Made by a program: the position numbers and the translations under genes | Shown: one piece after another, positions 32,680 through 43,237 of the stretch | Position numbering within the stretch: position 1 is the stretch's first letter | How the letters are laid out: the number at the start of each line of letters is the position of its first letter | The notes under the pieces: generated by a model | The model's database searches: none | What the model was told of the DNA's origin: nothing | Seen by the model: the letters and a program-made list of their open reading frames with translations, nothing else | Origin: Cryptomeria japonica | Taxonomy: Eukaryota > Streptophyta > Pinopsida > Cupressales > Cupressaceae | Direction: 5' to 3' | Assembly (NCBI RefSeq): GCF_030272615.1 | Contig: NC_081406.1 | Span: 483,135,900-483,199,899, forward strand | DNA: 64,000 bases

Positions 32680-34811
32680 TTTTCTGTCAGATATTTCTTC
32701 AAATATGATCCTGAAAATAGAAAAAATACAAAAAAAATGAAAAAATACAAAAAATACAAAAAAAAATGAAAAAGCAAAAAAGCAAAAAAATAAATGATTC
32801 GCCCTCTAGTGAAAACCTGGCAAACAGGCACTTTGGGCAAGTACCATGGTGAAAACCTGGCAATCAGGCGCCATGAGTAATGAGATTATTGCTCCGTCAT
32901 CTATCATGACTTCTCGCCATGCTTTCTCTCGGCCAGTTATCATGCTTATTGTTCACTCAACCCAATGTTTTATTCCAAACCTGTTATTGGTCAACATCAC
33001 TGTCTTGCTTATTCCAGTGTCTTGTACATATGTTTTGGTCCTGGTTTATGTGTTTTTCAAGTGCGCATTGGGTGTTTTTCCCTCGTCATGATCAATCACT
33101 AGAGCATAAAAATGGCAAAATGTCCTGAAATAATCCCAAAAAATCAAATAATGTCCTGAAATAATTCATAAAAATGGCAAAATGTCCTGAAATAATCCAA
33201 AAAAATCAAATAATGTCCTGAAATAATTCAAAAAAAAAAAAAAATCAAATAATGTCCTGAAATAATCTAAAAAAATCTTAAAATGTCCTGAAAAAATTCC
33301 AAAAAAAAATCAAATAATGTCCTGAAATAATCTAAAAAAATCTTAAAATGTCCTGAAAAAATTCCAAAAAAAAATCAAATAATATCCTGAAAAAAATCCA
33401 TAAAAATCGAAAAATGTCCTGAAAAAAATTCATAAAAATCTCAAAATGTCCTGAAAAAAGTCATAAAAATTGAAAAATGTCATGAAAAAATTCATAAAAA
33501 TCTCAAAATGTCCTGAAAAAAGTCATAAAAATCGAAAAATGTCATGAAAAAATTCATAAAAATCTCAAAATGACCTGAAATAAGATCATAAAAAATTGAA
33601 AAAAGTCTCGCAAAAAATTCTAAAAATTTTTCAAAAATGTCCTGAAGAAATCCATAAAAATCGAAAAATGTCCTGAAAAAAATCTCTAAAAATCAAAAAA
33701 GAATGAACACAAAATTTTTTTTGTAAAACTCCAAAAACTAAAAACATGCATTTTTGCAATAATTATCCCATTTGTGCATCGACAGATCACTGAGCATTCC
33801 TCCAATGACACTCGCAATCAAACACTATGCTTTAATGAAATCGTGCATTAACAGATGAACTTATTCAATCAAAATCAAACATTCCAACCTGATCAAAATT
33901 GTCATATCAATCGAATATCAGCCTCGAAAATCATTTGTCCTTGTCACATTATCATGGGTCTTATACAGGGTGTGGTATACTCGAAACCAAACTGTGTCCT
34001 GTCTTAGACGGGGTACCTCATTTCCTGAAACCAGACAGCATGATCGTCCTATCAGCGTGTTCAACTTTTGACAATGAAGATCAAGATGTTTGTTTGATTT
34101 GCTTGAATTTGTGAGTCTTATCTTTTTATTGATTTATCTTTGGCTTCGATCATGTTCCTATGTTGCTCGATGATGTCACCGAGTGATTTAGAGTGACCGG
34201 GATGGCTCATGATCCTTTTCTTTTTTGATTGTGATTGTCGTTTGTCTATGATGTGTCTGTCTTTTGCAAATCGGGTTGCATTTCAGCTCTGGCCTTCAAT
34301 GCCATGATGCTACGCATCCATTTTGCTAAATAAAATAAAGGTTCTCACCTACAAAGTGCATTACTGAAAGCAAATTTTTGGTCATCTCTAACGGTCGTCC
34401 TTTGTCTCATTTCTTCTCACTAACGTTTCTTCCGTCAGTCCGGATAGTCAGTTCGGTCTAGTGCTCCGATATCCAAAACCATATTGTGTCCTGCATACAT
34501 TTGGTTAGTACATTTGCATTCCATTACATATTACATCAAGCATTTTATCCATTTCATTTCATAAATACATTACAAATACATAAAAATACATCCATACATG
34601 TCCATACACAATGCATAAGTCATCCATTCATGAGAAAAAACATAAGTCATAACATATTGCATCCCATCATATCGATGCCTATCATATCACATATCATCAT
34701 AATGTCGGAGTACAAAATCGGACTGTCTGTCCTAAGTATGGCCCGCAGGCTGACTACATAATGTCAAACTACATAATGTCCACTGTCTGTCATATGGAGC
34801 ACGTGCCTCTG
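32680..34811. other. Tat-2 spacer between pol and antisense gene
   Basis: Non-coding. A duplicated GTGAAAACCTGGCAA motif lies at 32811 and 32850. A long A-rich minisatellite follows (33112-33705), then AT-rich DNA with CATA/CATT words before the stop of the antisense PMD gene. Sense and antisense transcripts would converge here. Confidence 0.6.
33112..33705. repeat. A-rich minisatellite, ATGTCCTGAAA units
   Basis: About twenty degenerate units of roughly 28-32 bp, each with ATGTCCTGAAA followed by AAT(C/T)CA and an A-run. Units near 33250 and 33320 are duplicated as larger blocks. It lies wholly inside Tat-2. Confidence 0.85.
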
Positions 34812-36644
34812 TCACTGGGTGCTCCCTCTGTCCTCCTCATCCCTGCCATGTCTCGCAGATGATGTACCTGGTCCTGGTCCTGGCTGCGGTGGTCTCATCG
34901 GTCCACTCCCTCCTATGCTGCTCAATGACCTCCGAGAGCGTGACCTGCTCTCTGTCCTCGATCGTGCCCGATATGAAGGTGCTCTCCGCTCTGGTGGAAC
35001 AACACCCTCATATAGTGTCCTCCAGTACAGTCTCTCCTCGCTGGTCTCTACTAGCATCTGTGCCATCTCCCGTGCACTGGCATCCCTAATCGATCCAATG
35101 AACTCAGTGACTCTCTGTCCCTCTCGCTGTGTCTGAGCTATGGCTGTATCCCGAGCCTCTGTGAGTCTGGCTATCTCCGCTCTGAATTGCTCATGCTGTC
35201 TCTCCAATGTTGCAATATAATCCTGCTGGCTCGCTATGGTAGCCCTGTACATGTCTATCTCCTCTGTCCTAGCTGTCTCTGGCTCTATGGGAATATCCTG
35301 CAAAGTCTCCTGATCCGCTGCATCTGGTCCCTCATCCTCCTCATCACCTCCATCAACTCCGTCCTCATCTCCATCCTCCTCATCTCCATCATCCTCATCC
35401 TCATCATCCTCGTCATCCTCCTCATCCTCATCATCTCCCTCCTCTCCTGTGAGTGGGAAGTCCTCCTGTCTCCTCGGTACTGGAATATCCGGATCGGTCA
35501 AAGGCACTGGCCGTTGCTGTGCGAACCATGTCTCATACTCCTCTGTAGTCCCAGCATCTACCACATCTGACATCCAATCCCACTGTCTCTGCTGTAACTG
35601 TGCAAAGTCGGCATATGCTATACGTGGCTGAATCATACTACCCCACTGACTCGTCTCTCGGTGAGATCGAGCAAAGTATGCAGTCCTCCAAGGAACATCC
35701 TGTGTCTCTCCAAACTGTCGTCTGACCCTCTCTGGCAGGTATAACTCAATCACTCTCTGACGGTTTACTGGTCGCCCAATCAAGTACCTCTCCTGTCTGC
35801 AGTATGGTAACTCATCATGATCATCTGACCATCCGGGGCAATCTAGATATGGCCTCCATATGAACTCTCTAAGTCTGTCTAGCTCATGTCGCCAGTATAA
35901 TATGTATCCAAAAGGACCCTGTCTCAGTGCTCCACCATAGCTGTACACGTATGGTTGGTGTGGTACCACCTGTCTATCTGTAATCGGCCGACATATGGCA
36001 ATATGCTCGAATGCCCATACTTGAAGCAATGTGACTCCACAACTTAGCGTCTGCACTCCCTGATACGCTATCTGATGTAGCTGGAAATACAACATAGCAA
36101 GTACACATGGTCCCCATGCATACACTGTCCCCTCTGTCACCATCTGCTCTAATACTCTTCCCCAACCAATAGGGAATCCATGTCCTCGTCTATCACCTGC
36201 CAGAAGACATGCTATCACCACTGCTATCACCACACATCGCTGCTCATACTTGGCTGCCATAGTCTCCCACCGAATCTCCCTCTCGACAATATCTAGATCC
36301 TCTGCGTCACACTCAAACAGTCTGCATAACGCGTCTCTCCCTATCACTGGGTCGTACTCTATCATCTCCCCATGTATAGGAATGCGGAGGATGCGCCATA
36401 CATCCTCTAGAGTCACCGTTGCCTCGCCAGTCGCCAAATGGAATGAGGAAGTCTCCGAATGCCATCGCTCTGCCAATGCGGTAAGCAATCCTGTGTTTGC
36501 CCTAATCTCGGGCATATATGTGATGTAATACAATCCCAGTCCAGCTAATGTGTCTCTCTCTGTGCTCCTGAGTCTATGTCGTAGCATGAAACAGTCCGGT
36601 CGATTCTCCCGTGCGATCAATGGATATTGTCGACTCTGCATCAC
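34812..36644 (-). CDS. Tat-2 antisense plant mobile domain (PMD) protein, main exon
   Basis: Open - strand frame of 610 codons. The PMD spans residues about 30-330: STERDTLAGLGLYYI, ATGEATVTLEDVWRILRIPI, VYAWGPCVLAMLYFQLHQIA, LLQVWAFEHIAICRP and YILYWRHELDRL. Then come an acidic block (about 401-440, nearly all D/E/G), a coiled coil (about 460-535) and a basic RS-rich segment (558-575). PMD proteins of the MAIN/MAIL1 type act in nuclear silencing and expression control, and the domain is found in Ty3 and Mutator-like transposons. The first ATG codons overlap a candidate acceptor (CAG ending at 36636), so the natural protein may begin in the exon at 36997-37074 with the same phase. It has no stops although gag/pol around it has many. 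Confidence 0.88.
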   Translation of the reverse strand: MMQSRQYPLIARENRPDCFMLRHRLRSTERDTLAGLGLYYITYMPEIRANTGLLTALAERWHSETSSFHLATGEATVTLEDVWRILRIPIHGEMIEYDPVIGRDALCRLFECDAEDLDIVEREIRWETMAAKYEQRCVVIAVVIACLLAGDRRGHGFPIGWGRVLEQMVTEGTVYAWGPCVLAMLYFQLHQIAYQGVQTLSCGVTLLQVWAFEHIAICRPITDRQVVPHQPYVYSYGGALRQGPFGYILYWRHELDRLREFIWRPYLDCPGWSDDHDELPYCRQERYLIGRPVNRQRVIELYLPERVRRQFGETQDVPWRTAYFARSHRETSQWGSMIQPRIAYADFAQLQQRQWDWMSDVVDAGTTEEYETWFAQQRPVPLTDPDIPVPRRQEDFPLTGEEGDDEDEEDDEDDEDEDDGDEEDGDEDGVDGGDEEDEGPDAADQETLQDIPIEPETARTEEIDMYRATIASQQDYIATLERQHEQFRAEIARLTEARDTAIAQTQREGQRVTEFIGSIRDASAREMAQMLVETSEERLYWRTLYEGVVPPERRAPSYRARSRTESRSRSRRSLSSIGGSGPMRPPQPGPGPGTSSARHGRDEEDRGSTQ

Positions 36645-36996
36645 AATCGGGGCATCATTTTGTCAGTTGCATGTCTTCATTTTCATGATCAAATCAGGGT
36701 GTTTTCATCCACATTACCCTATCCTACCCTTCCCCCCCCCTGTTAGGTCATTTGCATGCAATTTCACCTCAAAACTAGGTTTTTTTGACAACTTGCGCCT
36801 GTGTTGGAGAAACTTGCACCTGTGTTAGATGAATTGCGCTTGTGTATTCATACACAAGCGCATAACTCCTTACACAAGCGCAGGTTTAGACCACACAAGC
36901 GCAGGAGTTCATTTTGGTGCCTCCTGTGGGTCCCGCAATGTCCCGTAAGCCATCAAAATTCATGAAATCAAAAACATGGGTTTTTGCGATACATAC
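36636..36996 (-). other. Candidate first intron of Tat-2 antisense gene
   Basis: Donor GTATGT at 36996-36991 and acceptor TTGTGATGCAG ending at 36636 give a 361-bp intron. Splicing joins two open segments in phase 0. The motif array 36791-36906 lies inside it, as in Tat-1. Confidence 0.55.
36791..36906. repeat. Array of TTGCGCCTGTGT motifs, three forward and three inverted
   Basis: Forward copies near 36792, 36812 and 36833 are followed by inverted ACACAAGCGCA copies near 36852, 36872 and 36893, at 20-bp spacing, making an imperfect palindrome around 36845. The motif is the one of the leader array at 22421-22534. Confidence 0.85.
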
Positions 36997-37074
36997 CGCT
37001 GCTCCTGCGTCCTCCGGTCGTCTGAATGTGCGTACACGTTCTCCAAGGTGATCTGCCGTTGGAATGTTCGCCAT
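36997..37074 (-). CDS. Candidate first coding exon of Tat-2 antisense PMD gene
   Basis: From an ATG at 37074 the - strand gives 26 codons (start MANIPTADHLGE) up to the donor at 36996. The phase fits the main exon exactly (78 nt, phase 0). It is supported only by phase and splice consensus, and there is no matching open exon in Tat-1. The 96-codon frame 36960-37250 on the same strand is the other reading; it does not join the main exon in phase. Confidence 0.45.
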
Positions 37075-37421
37075 CTGTCTGCAAGTGTCCTTGTCCAGAG
37101 CAACAAATCCTTCTCTTTAGTTAGTGCAAATGAGTCATTTTCACCCTCTTGGTCCCATTTATAGCTCTTTGTCATTGCATAGATGGACGTGCGTCCTCTC
37201 CATCTTATGTTGGTCGCGGTCTTGTGCACATTAAATTGCTTGTCTGTCATGCATCCGATCTCCGATTGTCAGTCTGTTCGATCCTATCATTTTTATCGAT
37301 CAATTGGCCTCTTTTCCGCATGTTTCCGGCCAATTCCTCGAGGGGGCATGCATATGTCATTATTATTGTCTGGGGCATTTTTATTATTGTTCTTTGAAAC
37401 AACGCTCAGAATCGCATTGTC

Positions 37422-37437
37422 TCAAAGAGGGGCAAAA
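37422..37437 (+). promoter_or_regulatory. Tat-2 polypurine tract
   Basis: Purine-rich CAAAGAGGGGCAAAA directly precedes the TG of the 3' LTR. Confidence 0.75.
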
Positions 37438-38844
37438 TGTAGACACCCAAAAATGGTCAACGCTTGCGAGGTCATACTTTAACATTTGCGCATTGCCTCA
37501 TTTTAGGTTTTTGCGTCGCATTAACATTTCTCCTATGTCACGCACTTGATTTTTATCATTTTGCGAACATCGAGTCATTCTTCTATATTCTTCAATCGTC
37601 TCGTCCTCGAATTTGGTCTTGTCGACAACATTATCCAGTCATGATTTTGATCGATTTTATCTTGTCATCAATCGTTGTCATATTCAATCTTGTCATCTTG
37701 CGATCAATTTGTCATTGATCGTGGTCGTTATCAATCTTGTCATCTTGCAATCTATTTTATCATCGATCCTCGTCCTCTTGTCAATCTTGTCATTTTGCGA
37801 TCATTTCACTATCAATCATTATCTGTCTCAATTGTGTCAATTTGGATCAAATCATGTCAATTGGCGTATTTCTCAATCAAATCATTTTGTCGTATTGGTC
37901 ATTTATCAAAATCAAATCATGACATTAATTATCTCTAATCAAGACCTAATTGTCATCTTCGCATTTCTAATTCGTCTTCTAGGGTTTTATGATTTGGTCA
38001 TTTAACCTAATTTGCCATTTCTTCCTCTAGGATTACTAAATTATTTATTAATCCTAAGTCTTCTTATTACAATTAAATCTTTATTTAATTGGCTAATTAT
38101 TCCTCTTTGTGAATTGATTAATAAATGAAAAATTATTAATTAATTCACTAATTCCTAAATCCTATTTTTCATCAATTTCTAATTCCAATTTCCTAATTGG
38201 TCATCAATTTCAATTTCCTAATTTTCAAATTTCTAATTCTTTTTCCCTCCTATTTCATCTCCTAATTCTATGGGAGTGGCATTTCAATTTGTCATGAAAT
38301 TGTCATAATTGATTAATCAATCAATTTTGACATGAAATGTGTCATAATCAATCAATCAAAATTGTGCATGGAAAGTGCATAATTTGCATAATTTGTCATA
38401 ATTTGTCATATTGATTTGCAATTTCCATTTGAATTGCATCATGCCAATTTTGTGATTTCTCCAATTTCTCTATAAATTGGATAATTTTCCTTCAATCCCT
38501 TCAATCCCTTCGAATCCGAATTTTCTATCAAACTACCGAACTTATGCTTCTAGTACTCTTGAACTTTTCATCAAATCTTGCTTTCAATTGTGTGTGCACT
38601 TGTAGGTGAGATCCACAAACCCATTGAAGAGGAAAGAACAACAATGGAGCCGCATGGAAGGAGTGTTCAATTTTACATCTGGTTTGCGTAATATTTTCAT
38701 CTTTGAATGCTTTGTTTTCATACCTCCATTGAATGTGCTTTGGAATTAGGTTCATTTCAATGAGTGTTCTTATGATTAAGTTATCATGTCTTGCGTTTTG
38801 ATTGATCTACTTATATTTTGATGATTCCTAATTTCTACGCTACA
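37438..38844 (+). repeat. Tat-2 3' LTR
   Basis: 1407 bp, the same length as the 5' LTR and nearly identical. It is followed by AGGTT and the resumed Gag frame of element A. Confidence 0.95.
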
Positions 38845-39699
38845 AGGTTATCTAAGGATATTGAGGAGAGAAAGAAAAAGGAAGAAAATATTGTTGTATC
38901 CCTGAAGAACAAATTTGAAGAATGTGGTAGGTTGAATGATGAAAATGAGATATTAAGGTCTAATTTTGTACAATCTTGGAGCAATGAGAAAGAGATTGAG
39001 AGACAAATAATAGTAATAAGAGATGATTTAACTCCTGCAAGTGAGTACAAAGAAAAAATCAATATTAGCTCATCACAACTTGATGAGTTACTGAAGAGAC
39101 AAAGGAAGATTGGAGATTCTAGTGGACTTGGATTTGATAAAGGACAGAGTTTCGATACTGCTAATGAAGATCAAAACCATAAGGCACCAATAAGGCAATT
39201 AAATGCTTATAAATTCAATGGTAGATGTTTTGTTTGCAATAGATTTGGACACATGGCTAGGCAATGTAGAAATAGAGCAAATCAAAACCCTGATTCTACT
39301 CCCGATAAATGTTCTAAATGCAATAAAATTGGTCATAAGATAGAAGACTACAAAATTAATGTAAAATGCTATGCTTGTGGAAAATTTGGACATATGGCTA
39401 ATCAGTTCAGGTCTAGTAATTTCACCAGTTTTAGCAAGGCAATTCAAAAGAACAATGTTACATGTTATGCATGCAATGAAATTAGACATATTGCTAAGTT
39501 TTGTAGAAGAAAAAATCCACTAGTTGGCAATGGAGGAATAAATGTTAAAGGAAAAGAGAAGGTTAATGAAATCCGAAAAGATCATACTCAGAGATGGGTC
39601 AAAAAGACTGAAGAGAAATCATCAGATGGGAATGTCTCGGTTACCTATTTGATAGAAGAGGTTGCTCCTGCACTTGCAGTGAGCTCATTCGGTAATTAA

Positions 39700-40072
39700 G
39701 ACAAATGCCTGGGGTAGGCAAAATTCATGAAAGATGATGCATATGCCCCTAGAGGAGATTCTGGAAGATGTTCCAGATATTGGAAAGGATTATCCGACAT
39801 TGATATATTCAGAGTGAGATCCGATATTATTCACCAACAGTCATTTATGTCAACAAAAAATTAGGGTTTTCTCAATGGATAAAAGACCGATCACACTTCA
39901 TTATTAATCACCCAATATTTAGAGCGATTTTGGAGAAATTCAAAGCGACTTAGTGCAATCATAAACTATTCAGAGGCGATCAAATTTTATCTTGAATGAT
40001 CACATCGACATCTAGAAGGATTTGATAAGAGGTTTTTCACCGACAAAGTTCTAAAGGTATTTTTCTTGTATC
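39700..40072. other. Element A spacer between gag and ORF2
   Basis: Non-coding 373 bp. Element B has a spacer of similar length (60888-61227) at the same place. It could hold a splice acceptor or promoter for the second frame; I could not identify one. Confidence 0.4.
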
Positions 40073-43000
40073 ATGGAATTGAGATGATCTTCTACTCCTA
40101 TTTTTGTTGCAAATCCAACTATAGTAGAAATTAAGGACTGTCCCAGGCAAATTTTCAAACCGTATCCACATGTGGGTACCAAGGAAGATTTGGTTGGAGC
40201 ATTTTCTCATGTCCCAGAGGGAGTGGTATATGTAGAAGATGTTAGGGCTTATATTCATTGTTATATAAAGGACTTAGGTACTTCGGAAATCAAGGGGATG
40301 TATATGAATGAACTCATGGGAGAATTTGGTAAAATCAAACTGACATATAAAAACATTGAAGATCTAGGGTTCACTAATATTCTGAAATTCGAGGATGAGA
40401 TTGTCAGATATGTACTAAGCAGAGTACATGAGGAATTCATATGGCTGGACCGACCCTACAAAATCACTAAGGAAGACATTCAGGAAATTACTAGTTTACT
40501 ATAAACAAGGCAACATCCAAATAAGAAAGTATCAAATGACTTAGTAAGGAAGATCACCGACACTACATCAGATAAGAGATCAATGAATGTGAACACTATC
40601 ACCGACACTGACATCAAATTTGGTAGCATGATCATAGGTTACAAGGTAACTCAGTCTAATCGATTGAATTTAGTCTCCAATTCATGTATTTTAGCCGCTT
40701 ATAGAATGATGAGAGAAAATATTGAGTTAGACCTTTGTCACTGGATGCTTGAGGAGTTATTGATTAATTTAGGGAAGATTAAAGGTGATAAGAAGGGCAC
40801 CTTCCAGTATGGAAATTTTTTAGTGTGCTTAATGTTATGCTTTCTAAATGATACCCTTAGTTCTGGAAGGAAGCAATGGGCTTTTGACATCCCAGTAGGA
40901 AGACAACTTAAGCAATCAATTGCTGCATTTGGAAGTCTTAGAGATGACAAGGTATGGGGTTATTTCAAGGCTTTTCAAAAATCTATGAGGTGTAGAATAA
41001 GGATACCTGAGCAAATTGTAGATAAATACTCTACCGACATTTGTTTCATGGTTAAGAAGGATGTGACTCTCATGGAGGGAGTTAAGCCCCAAAAGATTTG
41101 GATAGAGGAAATCGGATATGAGGTGGATGCATTAATCCTTGATGCTTATGCAAAAAGTCTGATAGATGCAAAAATAGATGAAGCAAAAAAACCTTGTGGA
41201 ATAGCACAACAAAGACTTTTGAGGTTGAAACTGAGTTCAACCAGAAGAAGAGGGAAAAAACAAGAAGGTAAGGCAAGCAAGTTTGTATAGGAGGTTTATA
41301 AGGACATTAAGGCACTCATTGATGCTGTCCCAGAGAAAGGGAGAAAGAGGAAGGATCCGGTAGTTCACATTGAACCTGTGGCTGTACATTCTGAGATTGA
41401 TGATGAGACTCCTTTAGCTTTCAAAAGGGTTGTAAGGAAGAAACCAGAAGAATATAAAGTGGAACCAAAGAGACAATCGATTAGGAAAGTCACCATCAAA
41501 GTACCAACACAAAAGAAGGCACCCAAGGCTACTCCATCAGCTACATCTGGTACTACCAGAAGGAGGAAGAAGAGTGACACTAAATTGGCACTAGAGTCTG
41601 GTATTTTAACAATTATTCCATCTAAGACTTGTGTTGAAATTGTAGATGAAATAACTAAGGATGGGATGCTGAATAATGTTAAGTCTTATTATGATACATT
41701 TATAGTTAATGAACAGAGAGAGGTAGAGGAAGAAATTCTTCTATATTTAGACATCTATACGAAAGCATTAATTGAAATAGAAAATCAAATACCGATAGAG
41801 CTATACAACATATTAGATGCTACAAGGTTATCTGCAATGCAAGAAGACGAACACATTAAGATACAAGAAATTTTAGCTATATGTGTTACTATAACTCCAG
41901 ATGAGATGGAGAAGACAATTGAGGCTACAGATAGGAAAGTATTTAACAACAAACATAGAATAACTAGCTTGATGTTAGGAAGGATGAATGAGATAATAAA
42001 GGAAACACAAAAGGATTGGATAAATTTTTTGGGAGAATATAGAGGATTCTTCACTTCACCGGAGATAAAGATTGACACTATAGATACATCGGTTGAAGGG
42101 AAAACTAAAGGAATTATGAGTACACCACCCTTAGTCTTGAAGAATACCAAGATATTTGAAATTGAGCCAAAAGCACAAACAAATCTAGAGACATCGATTA
42201 ATGCACAAAAAATTGTACAAGATATTAACATTGAGGACACTTGTCCTCCGGATACTAATGTACAGGTTGTGGATATTGTTCCTAGAGAGGAACCGACATT
42301 TTTACAAACTGCACCACGTGGCTAACCCACGAGTGCAAGTGAGGAGGTAATAAAGGATAAATCACAAGAGAAAACAGGGGAATCCGATAGGGAACCAGTT
42401 GTTGACACATTATTATTGGCAATTGACACTTCTTTAGTGGAAAATAAAAACATCACAGAGATGAGTCCCACAGAACTGATGATGATAGCTTCTCATAAAT
42501 TGATGAAGGAAGGAACCACAGACACAGGGATTATAGATCAATCCATAATTGTTTTGCACAGATTTTTCTTGAAATGTAAGATTGAGAATGAAGCGAGCCC
42601 TTCTAGAAAGCTTAAGATAATAACATAACACATCTCTAAATATTTTCAATCATTATAGCAGATCTCTAATCATCTAGCACTTGAAAAATTTACTTTGGCT
42701 AAGAAAGCTACTTTTGATCAGATCATCAATAGAGAGAAGAAAAAGATTGAGGAGAAATTAATTTTGATAGAAAATAATTTGAAACAAAGTACTAATATAT
42801 ACAGGGTATGTTATAATATAGATATTCTTACATCGAAAGTGGATGAAAAGATGAAAGAGGTACATGACAAAATTTCTAATATTGCTAACTCTTTTGATGG
42901 ACTAATTTCATTGATCATATCTATAGATGGACAAATTTTAACTTTGGAGAATCAAATTTCTACTCTTGAAAAATACAAAGATAAGATCATTCAAAGAGAC

Positions 43001-43237
43001 ACATGTCTTAGAGGTTTGGTGAGTCCAAGATTGGATTCACTTGGTGTTCATAAGAGGGAATGCATTGATATACTTGGTAAGCCCACACTAGCAGAAGTTC
43101 ATGAGAAAGAATCACTTGCATATTTATTGAGTGGACTTATATCTATCTTTGGCACACTCAAAAATGGTTGGGATACTTATGTGGAGTTATTAGAAAAAGC
43201 TTACCCAGAAATCTTGAAATTGGTCAAGCTCCGGTAA
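40073..43237 (+). pseudogene. Element A ORF2: ~1,050-codon frame of unknown function
   Basis: One reading frame runs from the ATG at 40073 to 43237 without a frameshift, but with internal stops at 40085, 40502, 41288, 42323, 42626 and 42656. The largest open parts are 40172-40504, 40583-41290, 41378-42325 and 42695-43237. Conserved landmarks shared with element B are NPTIVEIKDCPR, GVVYVEDV..YIHC, ...LSRVHEEF, LVSNSCILAAY, NLGKIKGDKKGTFQYGNFLV, FKRVVRKK followed by a basic Lys-rich stretch, and a C-terminal helical, coiled-coil-like part. No RT, integrase, protease or RNase H motif is visible. It occupies the place of pol. I do not recognise the family. Confidence 0.75.

Larger units (their letters stand above)
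20890..38844 (+). mobile_element. Tat-2: young Ty3 Tat-type retrotransposon with antisense PMD gene
   Basis: 17,955 bp, with two 1407-bp LTRs that I could distinguish at only five positions and an exact target duplication AGGTT (20885-20889 and 38845-38849). It is inserted in the Gag frame of element A. The order is LTR, primer site, 2.1-kb leader, Gag, protease, G-patch, RT, RNase H, second RNase H, integrase, A-rich minisatellite, antisense PMD gene, motif array, polypurine tract, LTR. Gag and Pol carry five stops and about two frameshifts, yet the antisense gene is open. This copy therefore probably moved in trans or decayed quickly. Confidence 0.95.
20630..39699 (+). pseudogene. gag: Element A Gag with CCHC knuckles, split by Tat-2
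   Basis: The frame is 20630-20889 joined to 38850-39699 once Tat-2 and one AGGTT copy are removed: 370 codons with no frameshift. An in-frame TAA stands at codon 17 (20678-20680). The N-terminal two thirds is a long charged coiled coil. The C-terminal third has four CCHC-type modules: CFVCNRFGHMARQC and CYACNEIRHIAKFC are complete, while CSKCNKIGHKIEDY and CYACGKFGHMANQF have lost the last cysteine. These modules bind RNA in retroelement Gag proteins. The element B homologue (59814 on) has a stop at the matching codon. No capsid domain of a standard family is obvious to me. Confidence 0.82.

Noticed and set aside
36960-37250. 96-codon - strand frame as first exon of the Tat-2 antisense gene
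   Set aside because: At the donor site its phase does not join the PMD frame, while the 37074-36997 frame does.
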